Notes: generated from the sequence alone by a model not told the origin. Positions 1-8,921 are shown, numbered from the stretch's first letter. The stretch: DNA of 64,000 bases from Fluviispira multicolorata (GCF_009208585.1 NZ_WFLN01000007.1:344766-408765); one strand, 5' to 3'. Numbers and translations: made by a program.

Positions 1-809
1 TTAAATGGATCGAGCATGGTATAAAAGTATTTCTTGCTACGTAGAGGTGTGTAAGGATCAGCATCAGCTTTGTGGATTTTGCTAACGAGGTTCCGCAAAT
101 AACCGGGAACACGCGGCATCAGTTCATTGGTTTTCTCAACTTCTTCATAAATTGGGTAAATGTGCACAGGAATAGTCATCGACTTGATGTTACTGTCAGC
201 GTTTGGAAACTCTTCATAAAGATGATCAACAACTTTCATTCCAATCGGATCGATTTTAATAAGGTGCGTTCCGCGCTTTCCTTTGACTTTGACAATGCGG
301 AGAACTTTATCTTTCTCAATCACATCTTTCCACTGTACTTTTCGAATCTGTTTATCATCTGGATGGTTAAGAACTTCGTTTCGCACTAAATCCATTGTTA
401 TGTCTGATGAAAGATGTGCTTGAACGGTCTCTAGATTAATGGAGCGACTTTGTTTTGCTAACTCGGAAGAAGTCATATCGCTCACTTGCGCTTCGACTTG
501 GAAAAGTTGTCCTTGGCTATTAGTCCAAATACGCAATGTGTTTCCCTCCACCGGTAAACCATTTTGCAATTGTGTGAGCATGAGATAATTGTACTTAGCG
601 AGTTTACGACTCTCCATCATCGAGAAGTCGGACACCGAAAGTGCAAAGCCGGTTTTCTGATTGATCACATCAATGATGTGAACGAAGTCACTATTGTTAT
701 CTTCTTTATACGTCCAACGTACACTTTTTGGATCGCTTGCAAATGCAACCAAACTGGATACCAAGCTAAAGTAAGTTGTGGAGAATGCCAAAATCAGTTT
801 AATTTTCAT
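1..809 (-). CDS. Secreted protein with thermolysin-type FTP propeptide, probable metalloprotease (C-terminus outside window)
   Basis: This minus-strand frame is open from an ATG at 809 to the left edge, so about 269 residues are visible and the stop lies outside. A Shine-Dalgarno AGGGGG stands nine bases before the ATG. The protein begins MKIKLILAFSTTYFSLVSSL, a typical signal peptide ending near AFAS. Around residues 75-115, LQNGLPVEGNTLRIWTN followed by QLFQVEAQVSD resembles the FTP/PepSY propeptide of thermolysin-like (M4/M36) secreted zinc proteases. The HExxH catalytic domain would lie beyond position 1, so the protease call is an inference. It could instead be a stand-alone FTP/PepSY protein. 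Confidence 0.6.
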   Translation of the reverse strand, partial: MKIKLILAFSTTYFSLVSSLVAFASDPKSVRWTYKEDNNSDFVHIIDVINQKTGFALSVSDFSMMESRKLAKYNYLMLTQLQNGLPVEGNTLRIWTNSQGQLFQVEAQVSDMTSSELAKQSRSINLETVQAHLSSDITMDLVRNEVLNHPDDKQIRKVQWKDVIEKDKVLRIVKVKGKRGTHLIKIDPIGMKVVDHLYEEFPNADSNIKSMTIPVHIYPIYEEVEKTNELMPRVPGYLRNLVSKIHKADADPYTPLRSKKYFYTMLDPF

Positions 810-1113
810 TGGTATTTACCCCCTGAGGTTTAATAAAAAAGTTTATCGCGATAATAAATTTTTCTTATCACCTTCTCAATGGAAAAATTGCTTTTTTTAT
901 GCGCCAAGATGGCCATTTGAGTCCGCAATGGCATTCGGTTAATAATCAGACTTTCAGTTTCATAAAATTTGAGCCAAGGTTTTTTAAATATATTGAAAGC
1001 ATACAGAGCCAGCGGGTATGGGTTAGTTTTAGAGTCAAGACTTTGGGAAACATATTAAAATCATTGAAGTGATAGTGGCAACATCTTAGGAAAGTGACAA
1101 TGACAGGCGACGG

Positions 1114-1158
1114 TTGACTTCGCTGCTTATAAGATGTATTTTAAATACATCTTATAAG
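1114..1158 (+). promoter_or_regulatory. Candidate promoter covered by a perfect palindrome
   Basis: A perfect inverted repeat has 15-base arms, CTTATAAGATGTATT at 1126-1140 and its reverse complement at 1144-1158, around TTA. A promoter-like pair, TTGACT at 1114-1119 and TATTTT at 1137-1142 with a 17-base spacer, overlaps it, so the palindrome would cover the -10 box. That geometry suits a repressor operator for the cupin gene starting at 1242. The repeat is followed by only three T residues, so an intrinsic terminator is less likely. The rest of 810-1241 holds no convincing gene. Confidence 0.4.
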
Positions 1159-1241
1159 TTTGTTCACATCCCCGCTGTGCAAATGGATAAGGTGTGAGTT
1201 GAAAAACATTGAAGGTATTAATAACATTAAAGGAACAAAAT

Positions 1242-1556
1242 ATGACAATTACAAGAACTCTTTTAAGAAAAGATAAAAACATATTTGTTGTCAAACTTAA
1301 TTTACAAGAAGGTGATTTTATTCCTGAGCATAATTCTAAAGCAGTGGTTACAGCAATTGTAGTGAGTGGTGAAGGCGAATTTAAGATTGAAGAAAAAACT
1401 GTAAAATTGACTTCCGGTGTTTATTTAGAAATGATGCCTTTTGAAAATCACTCCATACGTGCAAGCAAGCCCCTTGAATTGGTTGTGCATCATATTCTTC
1501 TTGATGAAATTCATTCCCATAATGATGAAAAATTATGCAGTATGCAAAATGCTTAG
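1242..1556 (+). CDS. Small cupin-domain protein
   Basis: This 104-residue protein starts at ATG 1242, chosen because AAAGGA lies about seven bases upstream. A TTG at 1209 in the same frame has no ribosome site. The sequence has the pattern of a single cupin barrel: GDFIPEHNSKAVVTAIVVSGEGEF (written here as the first cupin motif region, residues about 24-47), then a second motif around residues 60-82 including the phrase MMPFENHSIRA. The first motif carries only one clear histidine, so metal binding is uncertain. It stands alone after a palindromic promoter region, with the cco cluster 300 bases downstream. Its role cannot be told; small cupins can be sensors or enzymes. Confidence 0.6.
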   Translation: MTITRTLLRKDKNIFVVKLNLQEGDFIPEHNSKAVVTAIVVSGEGEFKIEEKTVKLTSGVYLEMMPFENHSIRASKPLELVVHHILLDEIHSHNDEKLCSMQNA

Positions 1557-1697
1557 TTATTTGTTATTTTAAAAATACATAAGTAATAATTTAAAATAAC
1601 ATGATAAATTAAAATTAATTTATATATTTATGAAAATTTTTATTTATCATATTAAATTAAATTTTAAAAATTATATTATAAAAAATAGAATGTAGTT

Positions 1698-1722
1698 ATT
1701 AATGAGAACCATTCTCATTAAT
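1698..1722. promoter_or_regulatory. Fur-like box upstream of the cbb3 oxidase genes
   Basis: A 25-base inverted repeat has 11-base arms ATTAATGAGAA and TTCTCATTAAT around CCA. Its 19-base core AATGAGAACCATTCTCATT (1701-1719) differs at one position from the Vibrio-type Fur consensus AATGANAATNATTNTCATT. It lies about 145 bases before ccoNO and 140 after the cupin gene. A second, weaker inverted repeat (AATGTCAT with ATGACAAT) follows at 1723-1751. A weak promoter, TTGAAA at 1781 and TAAATA at 1803, is nearer ccoNO. I saw no FNR box (TTGAT-N4-ATCAA). The rest of 1557-1865 is very AT-rich and empty. Confidence 0.5.
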
Positions 1723-1865
1723 AATGTCATAATTTCGTCAGTAATGACAATAATAAATCAAAATTAATCCCGATACATCCTTGAAATAGGGATCCAAATA
1801 AATAAATATAAAAAAGTAATTATAATTTTCTTTTTATTTTTTAAAAAGAATTGTGGGAGAGTCCG

Positions 1866-4007
1866 ATGAGTTTAGAACGGTTTCGATACGATGATGATAT
1901 TGTTAAAAAATTTATAATTGCAACAATTATTTGGGGAATTGTTGGAATGTTTGTTGGAGTTATAATTGCTATACAGCTTTTTTTTCGACCATTTAATTTT
2001 GACACTCCTTGGTTAACTTTTGGAAGATTGCGTCCATTGCATACGAGTGCAGTCATTTTTGCTTTTTGTTTAAATGGGGTTTTTGCAGGTATTTATCATT
2101 CATCACAGCGTCTTTTAAAAACAAGAATGTACAGTGATTTCTTATCAAAGGTACACTTTTGGGGATGGCAATTTATAATTGTCTTAGCGGCTATCACTCT
2201 TCCTCTCGGACTAAGCACATCAAAAGAATATGCAGAGCTTGAATGGCCAATTGCTCTTTTAATTGCTCTTGTATGGGTGATTTTTGCATTTAATTATTTT
2301 ATGACCATAGCCGTGCGTAGAGAAAAAGTTTTATATGTTTCTATCTGGTTCTATATTGCAACTATTATTTCAATAGCACTTCTACATATTGTAAATCATA
2401 TCTCTTTACCTGTTTCATTATTTAAAAGTTACAGTGCATATTCTGGTGTTCGTGATGCACTTGTTCAATGGTGGTATGGACATAATGCAGTTGCTTTTGT
2501 TCTAACCACACCGTTTTTAGGATTAGGTTATTATTATATTCCCAAGCTTGTGAATCGTCCTATTTATTCGTATCGTCTCTCAATTGTACATTTTTGGTCA
2601 CTCATTTTTATTTATATGTGGGCTGGTCCTCATCATCTCCAATACACAGCTTTGCCTGAATGGTTGCAGACAGTGGGAGTTGTCTTTTCTGTTATGTTAT
2701 TAGCTCCTTCTTGGGGAGGAGCAATTAACTTTATTTTAACTATTAAAAGTGCTTGGAAAGAAATGAAGGATCACCCTTCTACCAAATTCTTTTTTGCATC
2801 TACAATTTTTTATCTTATTGCCACATTTGAAGGTCCTCTCTTATCTTTTAAAGATGTTAATAGAGTCGCTCACTATACGGATTGGATTATTGCACATGTG
2901 CATGGTGGTGCACTTGGATGGAATGGTTACCTTATTTTTGCAATGTTCTATTGGTTAGTTCCAAAAATATACAAGACAGATCTCTACAGTAATAAATTAG
3001 CAAATATACATTTTTGGATCTCACTTGTTGGTATTCTTGTTTATATAATTCCAATGTGGATTGCTGGTATATATTTAGGAATTGTACGTGAAAGTATTAC
3101 AGACGGTGTGCTAACATATCCTAATTATATGGAAATGGTAAAGAGCATTTTACCTTATCATTATTTAAGAGCTATTGGCGGATCCTTATATCTCGTAGGA
3201 TTTATTATTGGATCCTATATGCTTTATAAAACCATTAAAAAAGCTGGTAAGGTACCAGACACAGAGGTTGAAGCCGTCCCATTTTCTAATATCGAACATA
3301 ACAAAAATGCTTTTGGATCCTTACAAAAAGCCGCCGAGAATTTAGGACTTGTTATGGGAATGCTTTCATTGGTAGCAGTTTCAATCGGTGGAATTATACA
3401 AATACTACCTCTTTTAATCACTCACTCTACCGAAGAGCGAATTCCAACTCTTAAACCTTACTCTCCTCTCGAACTTGAAGGCCGCGATATTTATATCCGT
3501 GAAGGCTGTAATAACTGTCACACTCAAATGGTCAGAACCTTTAAAGAAGAAGTTATGCGTTATGGACCATATTCTAAAGCAGGTGAATTTGAATATGACT
3601 TTCCACATCTTTGGGGGTCCAAACAGACAGGTCCTGATTTGCACAGACTGGGGAAAAAATACGGAGACCTTTGGCACTATAATCATATGATGGATCCCAC
3701 CACAATGACTCCAAATAGCACCATGCCTAAATATGATTGGCTCGCAAAAGATCTTCTCGATACCTCGTATACAAGCGATAAAATGAAAGTCATGGCAAAA
3801 TTAGGTGTGCCCTATTCAATGGAAGAAATAGAAAATGCACTTGAATCATTAAATAAACAAGCGAGCAAAATTAAAAATGGTCTTTCTACGCAGGGCGTAA
3901 ATATCAGTTCGCACTCTGAAATAATTGCTCTTATAGCTTATTTACAAAGACTTGGAATTGATGGCAAAGAAGCTGAAGAGGCACATAAAGAAGGGAATAA
4001 AAAATGA
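1866..4007 (+). CDS. ccoNO: Fused cbb3-type cytochrome c oxidase subunits I and II (CcoN-CcoO)
   Basis: This 713-residue protein joins the catalytic haem-copper subunit CcoN to the cytochrome c subunit CcoO. The ATG at 1866 has GGGAGA five bases upstream; the in-frame TTG at 1851 lacks one. Residues 1 to about 480 form the multi-span CcoN part. Haem and copper ligand histidines are visible in HTSAVIF, WYGHNAVAF, AGPHHLQYTALP and IIAHVHGGALGWNG. After about residue 500 a membrane anchor leads into the CcoO domain, with a haem c site CNNCH at about 548-552 and a later methionine-containing loop (NSTMPKYDWL). The enzyme reduces oxygen to water at high affinity and pumps protons. Fused ccoNO is known in some Bdellovibrio-like bacteria and Bacteroidetes. 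Its stop overlaps the ccoQ start (ATGA). Confidence 0.95.
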   Translation: MSLERFRYDDDIVKKFIIATIIWGIVGMFVGVIIAIQLFFRPFNFDTPWLTFGRLRPLHTSAVIFAFCLNGVFAGIYHSSQRLLKTRMYSDFLSKVHFWGWQFIIVLAAITLPLGLSTSKEYAELEWPIALLIALVWVIFAFNYFMTIAVRREKVLYVSIWFYIATIISIALLHIVNHISLPVSLFKSYSAYSGVRDALVQWWYGHNAVAFVLTTPFLGLGYYYIPKLVNRPIYSYRLSIVHFWSLIFIYMWAGPHHLQYTALPEWLQTVGVVFSVMLLAPSWGGAINFILTIKSAWKEMKDHPSTKFFFASTIFYLIATFEGPLLSFKDVNRVAHYTDWIIAHVHGGALGWNGYLIFAMFYWLVPKIYKTDLYSNKLANIHFWISLVGILVYIIPMWIAGIYLGIVRESITDGVLTYPNYMEMVKSILPYHYLRAIGGSLYLVGFIIGSYMLYKTIKKAGKVPDTEVEAVPFSNIEHNKNAFGSLQKAAENLGLVMGMLSLVAVSIGGIIQILPLLITHSTEERIPTLKPYSPLELEGRDIYIREGCNNCHTQMVRTFKEEVMRYGPYSKAGEFEYDFPHLWGSKQTGPDLHRLGKKYGDLWHYNHMMDPTTMTPNSTMPKYDWLAKDLLDTSYTSDKMKVMAKLGVPYSMEEIENALESLNKQASKIKNGLSTQGVNISSHSEIIALIAYLQRLGIDGKEAEEAHKEGNKK

Positions 4008-4162
4008 TTCGTGAATTAGCAACGGATCATTCAGATATTTTGCTTACGGGAATAGTTTTTGTGGGAACATTCCTGCTTTATATTATTTGGATGATTTGGA
4101 CATCTATTATCAGTAAAAAGTATATAAAACATTGTGAGGATTTGCCAAAAAATGACGACTGA
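4004..4162 (+). CDS. ccoQ: CcoQ/FixQ-like small membrane subunit
   Basis: A 52-residue frame starts with the ATG that overlaps the ccoNO stop. It begins MIRELATDHSDILLTGIVF and has one membrane helix at about residues 13-37, followed by a short basic and then acidic tail ending LPKNDD. Size, single helix and position between ccoO and ccoP match CcoQ, which stabilises the cbb3 complex and is poorly conserved in sequence. The call rests mostly on context. The ccoP start lies inside its last codons, giving an 11-base overlap. Confidence 0.75.
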   Translation: MIRELATDHSDILLTGIVFVGTFLLYIIWMIWTSIISKKYIKHCEDLPKNDD

Positions 4163-4730
4163 AAATGAAGATAAAAATAAGAAAAAAGAGGTAAAATTTA
4201 TCGATCATGATTTTGATGGTATTAAAGAGCTAGATAATCCCATTCCTTTATGGTTTCATTGTTTATTTTATGGAACTATAATTTTAGGTGCAGCTTATTT
4301 ATTATATTATCAAATTTATAAAGGAGGCAACACTCTTAAAAAAGACTATTTAGCTTCTATGGAGCAAAACTCAGGTGAAAGTCCAAAAGGAGAGAATGTT
4401 CCATTTGATTATAAAAATTTCTTGCAAGATAAAGATAAAATTAAGAGTGGAAAACAAATATATGCTTCGAACTGTGGTTCATGTCACGGAATGAGTGGTC
4501 AAGGTGGAGTAGGTCCTAACTTAACAGATGATTTTTGGATTGCAGGTGACACGTATGCAGATGTGCAAAAAATTATTGAAGAAGGTGAGCCTGCGAAAGG
4601 AATGCCTGGCTGGAAAAGTATATTGGGTGATAAAAAGATTCAAGATCTTGTTATTTATATAGCATCTATACAGGGGACAAATCCACCAGGAGCTAAAAAG
4701 GCCGAAGGAAAAGCGGGTAAGTTACATTAA
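4152..4730 (+). CDS. ccoP: cbb3 oxidase subunit III, mono-haem CcoP
   Basis: The 192-residue protein starts at ATG 4152 inside the end of ccoQ, with GAGGA about eleven bases upstream. The cytoplasmic N-terminus contains DHDFDGIKELDNPIPLWF, the usual CcoP lead-in, then one membrane helix (about residues 35-56). The cytochrome c domain carries CGSCH at 108-112 and a distal methionine in AKGMPGW. Classical proteobacterial CcoP has two haem sites; only one CxxCH is present here and the chain is correspondingly short. It passes electrons to CcoO. Its TAA overlaps the TTA stop of the convergent gene at 4727, sharing the four bases TTAA. Confidence 0.93.
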   Translation: MTTENEDKNKKKEVKFIDHDFDGIKELDNPIPLWFHCLFYGTIILGAAYLLYYQIYKGGNTLKKDYLASMEQNSGESPKGENVPFDYKNFLQDKDKIKSGKQIYASNCGSCHGMSGQGGVGPNLTDDFWIAGDTYADVQKIIEEGEPAKGMPGWKSILGDKKIQDLVIYIASIQGTNPPGAKKAEGKAGKLH

Positions 4731-5404
4731 TGACAATTTACTTTGTGTTCTGTAACGTGTTCATGTGAATGAGAAAACAAATCTCTAAAAACACCAGCAC
4801 GCATTAATGCAAAAAAAGCGACCATTAAAAGTAACAAAATTGAAATATATTTTGCAAGGGAAGCATTTTTCTGAGCAAGAAATACAAAAACACCTTTTCC
4901 TCCAAGTAAAACTGGGGATGTTACTAATGAAAAAGTGAGCATTCCAAGTCCGCTGATAATGGGGTTGGAATACGAAGCACACATAAGAATTGCTGCATAT
5001 AAAAAACCACAAGGTAACAATGCGGTGATTATTCCAAGTGTAGCTGCTTGAGATAAAGGAGAATATCTCATTATTTTATGAATGATTTTTTGAGTCATTA
5101 CAGATTGATTGTTAGAAGATTTTCTTAATAGGTAAAGAATTTGGAGCAAAGCTAATACTGCAACTATCCAAGCAATTTTACTTGCAGATAAACCTAAAAA
5201 TTTTTCAAAAAAGACTAAGCCAAAAAATCCTGATAAAACACCGATAGTTGTGTAAGATATTGACCGAAAAGTAAAATATTGCCAGGTCTTTTTATGACAA
5301 GCGGCAACCATCGGAGAACACATCCCAAGGCAATGAAGAGATCCTGAAAAGCCAAAGATGGCAACCGATGATAAAGGAACTATAATGTTTAAAAAATCAC
5401 TCAT
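4727..5404 (-). CDS. TauE/SafE (UreH-like) membrane protein linked to the cbb3 cluster
   Basis: A 225-residue multi-span membrane protein starts MSDFLNIIVPLSSVAIFGFS. The ATG at 5404 is preferred to an in-frame upstream start at 5434 because GGGAG precedes it. Near the N-terminus is GSLHCLGMCSPM, the GxxHCxGMCGP signature of the UreH-like transmembrane family found beside cco genes. Family members are linked to metal supply for oxidase assembly. About six hydrophobic stretches are visible and the tail is His-rich (HSHEHVTEHKVNCH), which could bind metal. The gene is antisense within the cluster: it overlaps ccoP by four bases at its 3' end and ccoI by 20 bases at its 5' end. Confidence 0.82.
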   Translation of the reverse strand: MSDFLNIIVPLSSVAIFGFSGSLHCLGMCSPMVAACHKKTWQYFTFRSISYTTIGVLSGFFGLVFFEKFLGLSASKIAWIVAVLALLQILYLLRKSSNNQSVMTQKIIHKIMRYSPLSQAATLGIITALLPCGFLYAAILMCASYSNPIISGLGMLTFSLVTSPVLLGGKGVFVFLAQKNASLAKYISILLLLMVAFFALMRAGVFRDLFSHSHEHVTEHKVNCH

Positions 5405-7847
5405 AAAAAACGACTCCCAATATGAACAAAACAATTCATTAATAGCACAGAATATGAATGATCATGAAGTAGATATCGGAAATAAATTACCTGAGCTTTG
5501 CTTACACTGCCAAAATTCTCTTATAACAAAAAGAGTAAAAAATTCTTTTTGCTGTAAAGGTTGTTACTCGGTATATTATTTTTTAAAATCTCATGACTTA
5601 AATAAATATTATGAAATAATGAAATTAGTAGGAAAACATCCTACGCAAGTTGATGAAGTAAATGATTCTCATTTTCTAATCTTTCGAGATGAAAGTCTTA
5701 ATTCTATTTTTAAAATTAAAGATGAAAAATGGGGCTTTTTTGTTCCTGAAGTTAAGTGTGCAGCCTGTATCTGGTTAATAGAAAAAATACTTTCTAGAGA
5801 TTCAAATATTTATGGAGTTTCGGTGAGTTTACTTGAAAGAACGGTGAGTTTTTCGTTTAAAAATGAAAATGAAAAATCATTAGAACAAACAGCTCGTTTG
5901 CTTATTTCTGCAGGTTATGATGTTTTACCGCTCCCCTTTTTATCTTCTAAAGAATTTCGTTCAAAATATGAAAAAGAAAGAATTAAAGACATTGCTGTTG
6001 CTGGTTTTGCTTTTGGCAATGTAATGATATTTGCGGCAAGTTCATATTTTGGTCTGTATTTTGGTATTGAAACTCATATTAATAAACTTTTTATTATCTT
6101 AAGTATGATTATAACGGTACCAACGGTAGTATATGCAGGAAGAAGCTTTTTTATAAATTCAGTAAGAGCACTTAAAAATAAAATTGTGCATATTGATATG
6201 ACAATTTCTTTTGCGCTCATTGTTTCTTTAATTGTGAGTATTTATGAAACTATAATGAACTCTGGTAAGGTTTATTATGATACAATTACAGGTCTTATTT
6301 TTTTATTACTTGTTGGCCGGTACTTTCATGAGAAGTCAATAAATAAAGCTAAAGAACTTGGTGAGTCTATAAAAAATATTTTACCCACTGAAGCTTATAC
6401 CATTAAAAAAGGGGATATTCTTATAGTTCCAATTGGAAAAGAATTTCTTGCAGATGGTCGTATTATTGAGGGAGAAACAGAAGTAAATGAAGCTTCATTG
6501 AGTGGTGAAGAGTATCCAGTGGTGAAAAAAGTTTCAGATTTTGTTTTAGCTGGTTCTCAAAATATTTTAAAACCCGTAAAAATTATTGCTGAAAAAACAG
6601 GAACAGAAACTTGGATTTCATCTCTCGAAAATTTAATTGGAGCTGCAAAATCAAGAAAGTCGCATATTGAATCTGTGATGGAAAAAATCCTTCCCCATTT
6701 TACTTATTTTACGATTTTTTCTTCTTTTATCGCATCTTTTGTCTGGTATTTTATTGATAAAACACAAGCACTTGATGTTTTTGTTGCGATTCTTATTATT
6801 TCTTGCCCCTGTGCCTTAGCCTTAGCGACTCCGCTCGCCATGTCCTCCGCCCTTAAAAAATTATGGGAAAATGGAGTTATTGTTAAAAGTTCTGAAACAA
6901 TAGAGACAATTTCTAAAATTAACACACTTATTTTTGATAAGACTGGAACTTTAACTGAAGGAAATTTAAATATAATAAATCATATTTGTTTAAATAAAGA
7001 TAAATTCGCTTTAAAAAGTCCTGAAGAAGAAGAAATTTTAAATGCTATTGCGCAAATAACTAAACATTCTTTACATTTAGTATCTAAAGCGATAACAAAA
7101 AAGTATTTAAAGTCAGAGTTAAATATATCACTCACAGATATAGAAGAATATGCTGGAAAAGGAATGCTTGCATTCTTAAATGGAATTGAAATTCGTATTG
7201 GAAAAGCAAGTTTTGTTGGTTTAAAAGAAGATAATTCTTCCAGCGAATTTTGTACATATGCTAAGTACGAGCAATTTTTCTTTAAATTTATTTTATCTGA
7301 AACAATTAGAGTGGATGCTAAAGAGTTTATTCAATATTTGGATAAAAGAAATATTGAATCTTATATTTTATCAGGTGATAGAAAAGAATCAGTGAGAAAG
7401 ATTGCCGAAGCTTTAAATGTAAAAGCTGAAAATTGTTTTTCCTCTTTATTACCATTTGAAAAACTTGAGTACCTCGAAAGTCTACAAAAATCAGGCCGGT
7501 ATGTCATGGCTATAGGAGATGGTGTAAATGATGCCGCCATGCTTGCTAAAGCTCACGTTGGAATTGCTGCGCATGGAGGGGTGGATATTGCTTTACATTC
7601 ATCGGATCTTTTTTTGCGAAAACATGAGATGAGTCTTTTAAAAAAGACATTTGAATACAGTAAATATGTTAAAAGAACTCTTATTATCTTATTTTCAGTA
7701 AGTTTATTTTATAATGGAATCGTTGTTATTTTGGCTTCGTTAGGCTTTGTCAATCCATTATTTGCAGCACTTTTTATGCCTTTTTCTTCATTAACTGTTT
7801 ATTTCATAGTTTTATTTCGTAAAGGAAATAAAATATGGCGATTATAA
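5385..7847 (+). CDS. ccoI: Copper-transporting P-type ATPase of cbb3 assembly
   Basis: The 820-residue protein starts at ATG 5385 behind AAAGGAAC, inside the 5' end of the divergent SafE-like gene. In order: a Cys-rich N-terminal metal-binding module (LCLHCQ, FCCKGC, residues about 41-65), an HMA domain with CAAC at 125-128, membrane helices, the ion-path motif CPC at 474-476, the phosphorylation motif DKTGTLTEG from D518, and the hinge motif GDGVNDAAM near 708-716. This order is that of CcoI/FixI, which moves copper across the inner membrane for the CcoN active site. The canonical PGD/TGES region appears as SLSGEEYPV. ccoS overlaps its end by 13 bases. Confidence 0.94.
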   Translation: MFKKSLIKNDSQYEQNNSLIAQNMNDHEVDIGNKLPELCLHCQNSLITKRVKNSFCCKGCYSVYYFLKSHDLNKYYEIMKLVGKHPTQVDEVNDSHFLIFRDESLNSIFKIKDEKWGFFVPEVKCAACIWLIEKILSRDSNIYGVSVSLLERTVSFSFKNENEKSLEQTARLLISAGYDVLPLPFLSSKEFRSKYEKERIKDIAVAGFAFGNVMIFAASSYFGLYFGIETHINKLFIILSMIITVPTVVYAGRSFFINSVRALKNKIVHIDMTISFALIVSLIVSIYETIMNSGKVYYDTITGLIFLLLVGRYFHEKSINKAKELGESIKNILPTEAYTIKKGDILIVPIGKEFLADGRIIEGETEVNEASLSGEEYPVVKKVSDFVLAGSQNILKPVKIIAEKTGTETWISSLENLIGAAKSRKSHIESVMEKILPHFTYFTIFSSFIASFVWYFIDKTQALDVFVAILIISCPCALALATPLAMSSALKKLWENGVIVKSSETIETISKINTLIFDKTGTLTEGNLNIINHICLNKDKFALKSPEEEEILNAIAQITKHSLHLVSKAITKKYLKSELNISLTDIEEYAGKGMLAFLNGIEIRIGKASFVGLKEDNSSSEFCTYAKYEQFFFKFILSETIRVDAKEFIQYLDKRNIESYILSGDRKESVRKIAEALNVKAENCFSSLLPFEKLEYLESLQKSGRYVMAIGDGVNDAAMLAKAHVGIAAHGGVDIALHSSDLFLRKHEMSLLKKTFEYSKYVKRTLIILFSVSLFYNGIVVILASLGFVNPLFAALFMPFSSLTVYFIVLFRKGNKIWRL

Positions 7848-8086
7848 TGTATTTAGCAATTTTTATGCTTATTGTGGGTGGAGTCTTTTTAATTGTTTTT
7901 TTACTTGCAGTAAAAAATGGACAATTTGAAGATCTCGAAACTCCTGCACATAAAATTCTCCTCGATGATGATGTTTTAGATGATGATCCTTGCGCAGACT
8001 CCCCTGACGTATCTGACTCGAGAAAGGGGAAAGCTAAAGTAGAAGCAAATAAATCCGATATTTACAATCGGATGTCTAAAGGTTAG
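7835..8086 (+). CDS. ccoS: cbb3 oxidase assembly protein CcoS
   Basis: An 83-residue protein starts at ATG 7835, overlapping ccoI by 13 bases, with AAAGGAA upstream. A single membrane helix (MAIIMYLAIFMLIVGGVFLI) leads into KNGQFEDLETPAHKILLDD. The phrase GQFEDLETPA is characteristic of CcoS, in which a short membrane anchor precedes a conserved FDDLxxPA segment. CcoS is needed for cofactor insertion into the cbb3 oxidase. The tail here is longer and more acidic than usual (runs of Asp near residues 48-58). Its place directly after ccoI is the standard one. Confidence 0.88.
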   Translation: MAIIMYLAIFMLIVGGVFLIVFLLAVKNGQFEDLETPAHKILLDDDVLDDDPCADSPDVSDSRKGKAKVEANKSDIYNRMSKG

Positions 8087-8097
8087 AGGTTTTCTTC

Positions 8098-8463
8098 ATG
8101 GCAAAAACTATTTTGATTGTAGATGATGCAATAACCGTGCGTAATCTTGCAAAATATGCTCTATCTAGAGGTGGTTACAATATTTTAGAAGCTGAAGATG
8201 GATCTGTTGGCTTGGCAGTGACACGGTCAAATAACGTTGATCTTATAATTTCTGACTTAAATATGCCTAAAATGAACGGACTTGAACTTGCAAAAGCAAT
8301 AAAATCCGATCCTAAAACACAAAATATCCCAATTTTTATGCTTTCAACGGTCGCAAGCCAAGAGGTGGCTCAACAAGGCAAAGAAATTGGTATTATGGTA
8401 TGGATTGTTAAGCCTTTTGTCCCTGATAAACTTCTTGCAGCAGTTAAAAGAGTCTTAGATTGA
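8098..8463 (+). CDS. CheY-like single-domain response regulator
   Basis: This 121-residue protein is a lone receiver domain. The acidic pocket is visible in ILIVDD near residues 6-10, the phosphorylated aspartate is D53 in ISDLNMPKMNG, the switch residue is in LSTVAS near 84, and the conserved lysine is K105 in WIVKPF. There is no output domain, so it probably acts by protein contact, as CheY does at the flagellar motor or as a phosphorelay intermediate. It follows ccoS by eleven bases and may share its transcript. The motif GIMVWIVKPF differs from the usual GAKGWIVKPF. Its partner kinase cannot be named. Confidence 0.9.
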   Translation: MAKTILIVDDAITVRNLAKYALSRGGYNILEAEDGSVGLAVTRSNNVDLIISDLNMPKMNGLELAKAIKSDPKTQNIPIFMLSTVASQEVAQQGKEIGIMVWIVKPFVPDKLLAAVKRVLD

Positions 8464-8470
8464 ATCAGTG

Positions 8471-8773
8471 TTAGAATAGATCTTTTAATTCTTCATATCC
8501 CCCTGGATTTGCATATCGCGTCTTTTTTAAACCCTTATGAGTCAAAAACATTTCAGCTTTTTCAGCTCTTCCACCTGCTTTACAATAAATAAAAACCTCG
8601 CTTTCTGAAGGTATTTCAAGGTATCTAAATTCTAAATCAGGTAAAGGTATGTGAAGACATCCAGGAAGTGAGCCTTTTTGCACTTCATCATCATTGCGTA
8701 TATCAAGTAAAACTCGTTTATTTTTATCCGCGTTTTTATACATTTGAGCAAATTCTGTGCAATTTATTTTCAT
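8471..8773 (-). CDS. Single-domain rhodanese-like protein
   Basis: A 100-residue rhodanese fold has the active-site loop CKAGGR at residues 64-69 (YCKAGGRAEKAEMFL) and the family entry motif VLLDIRNDDEVQKGSLPGCLHIPL. The cysteine would carry a persulfide. Proteins of this size (GlpE/PspE type) move sulfane sulfur or detoxify thiosulfate and cyanide. No signal peptide is seen, so it should be cytoplasmic. It converges on the response regulator gene with a seven-base gap and has no obvious partner gene. The substrate is unknown. Confidence 0.88.
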   Translation of the reverse strand: MKINCTEFAQMYKNADKNKRVLLDIRNDDEVQKGSLPGCLHIPLPDLEFRYLEIPSESEVFIYCKAGGRAEKAEMFLTHKGLKKTRYANPGGYEELKDLF

Positions 8774-8921
8774 AAAAACCTCATTTGTGAATTATTCTAA
8801 AGCAGTATTATTTTTATTTCTTTAAATGAATTCCTTAGAAATAAAATAACCAGTGTATTATAGATGAATCGAGGTGCGTAAGCGATAAAAATACCTCACT
8901 TTGAAAATAGAAGAGGTTCGT

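Noticed and set aside
810..1241. Possible small genes or tRNA between the first two genes
   Set aside because: No open frame with a ribosome site and no cloverleaf or GTTCRA arm seen.
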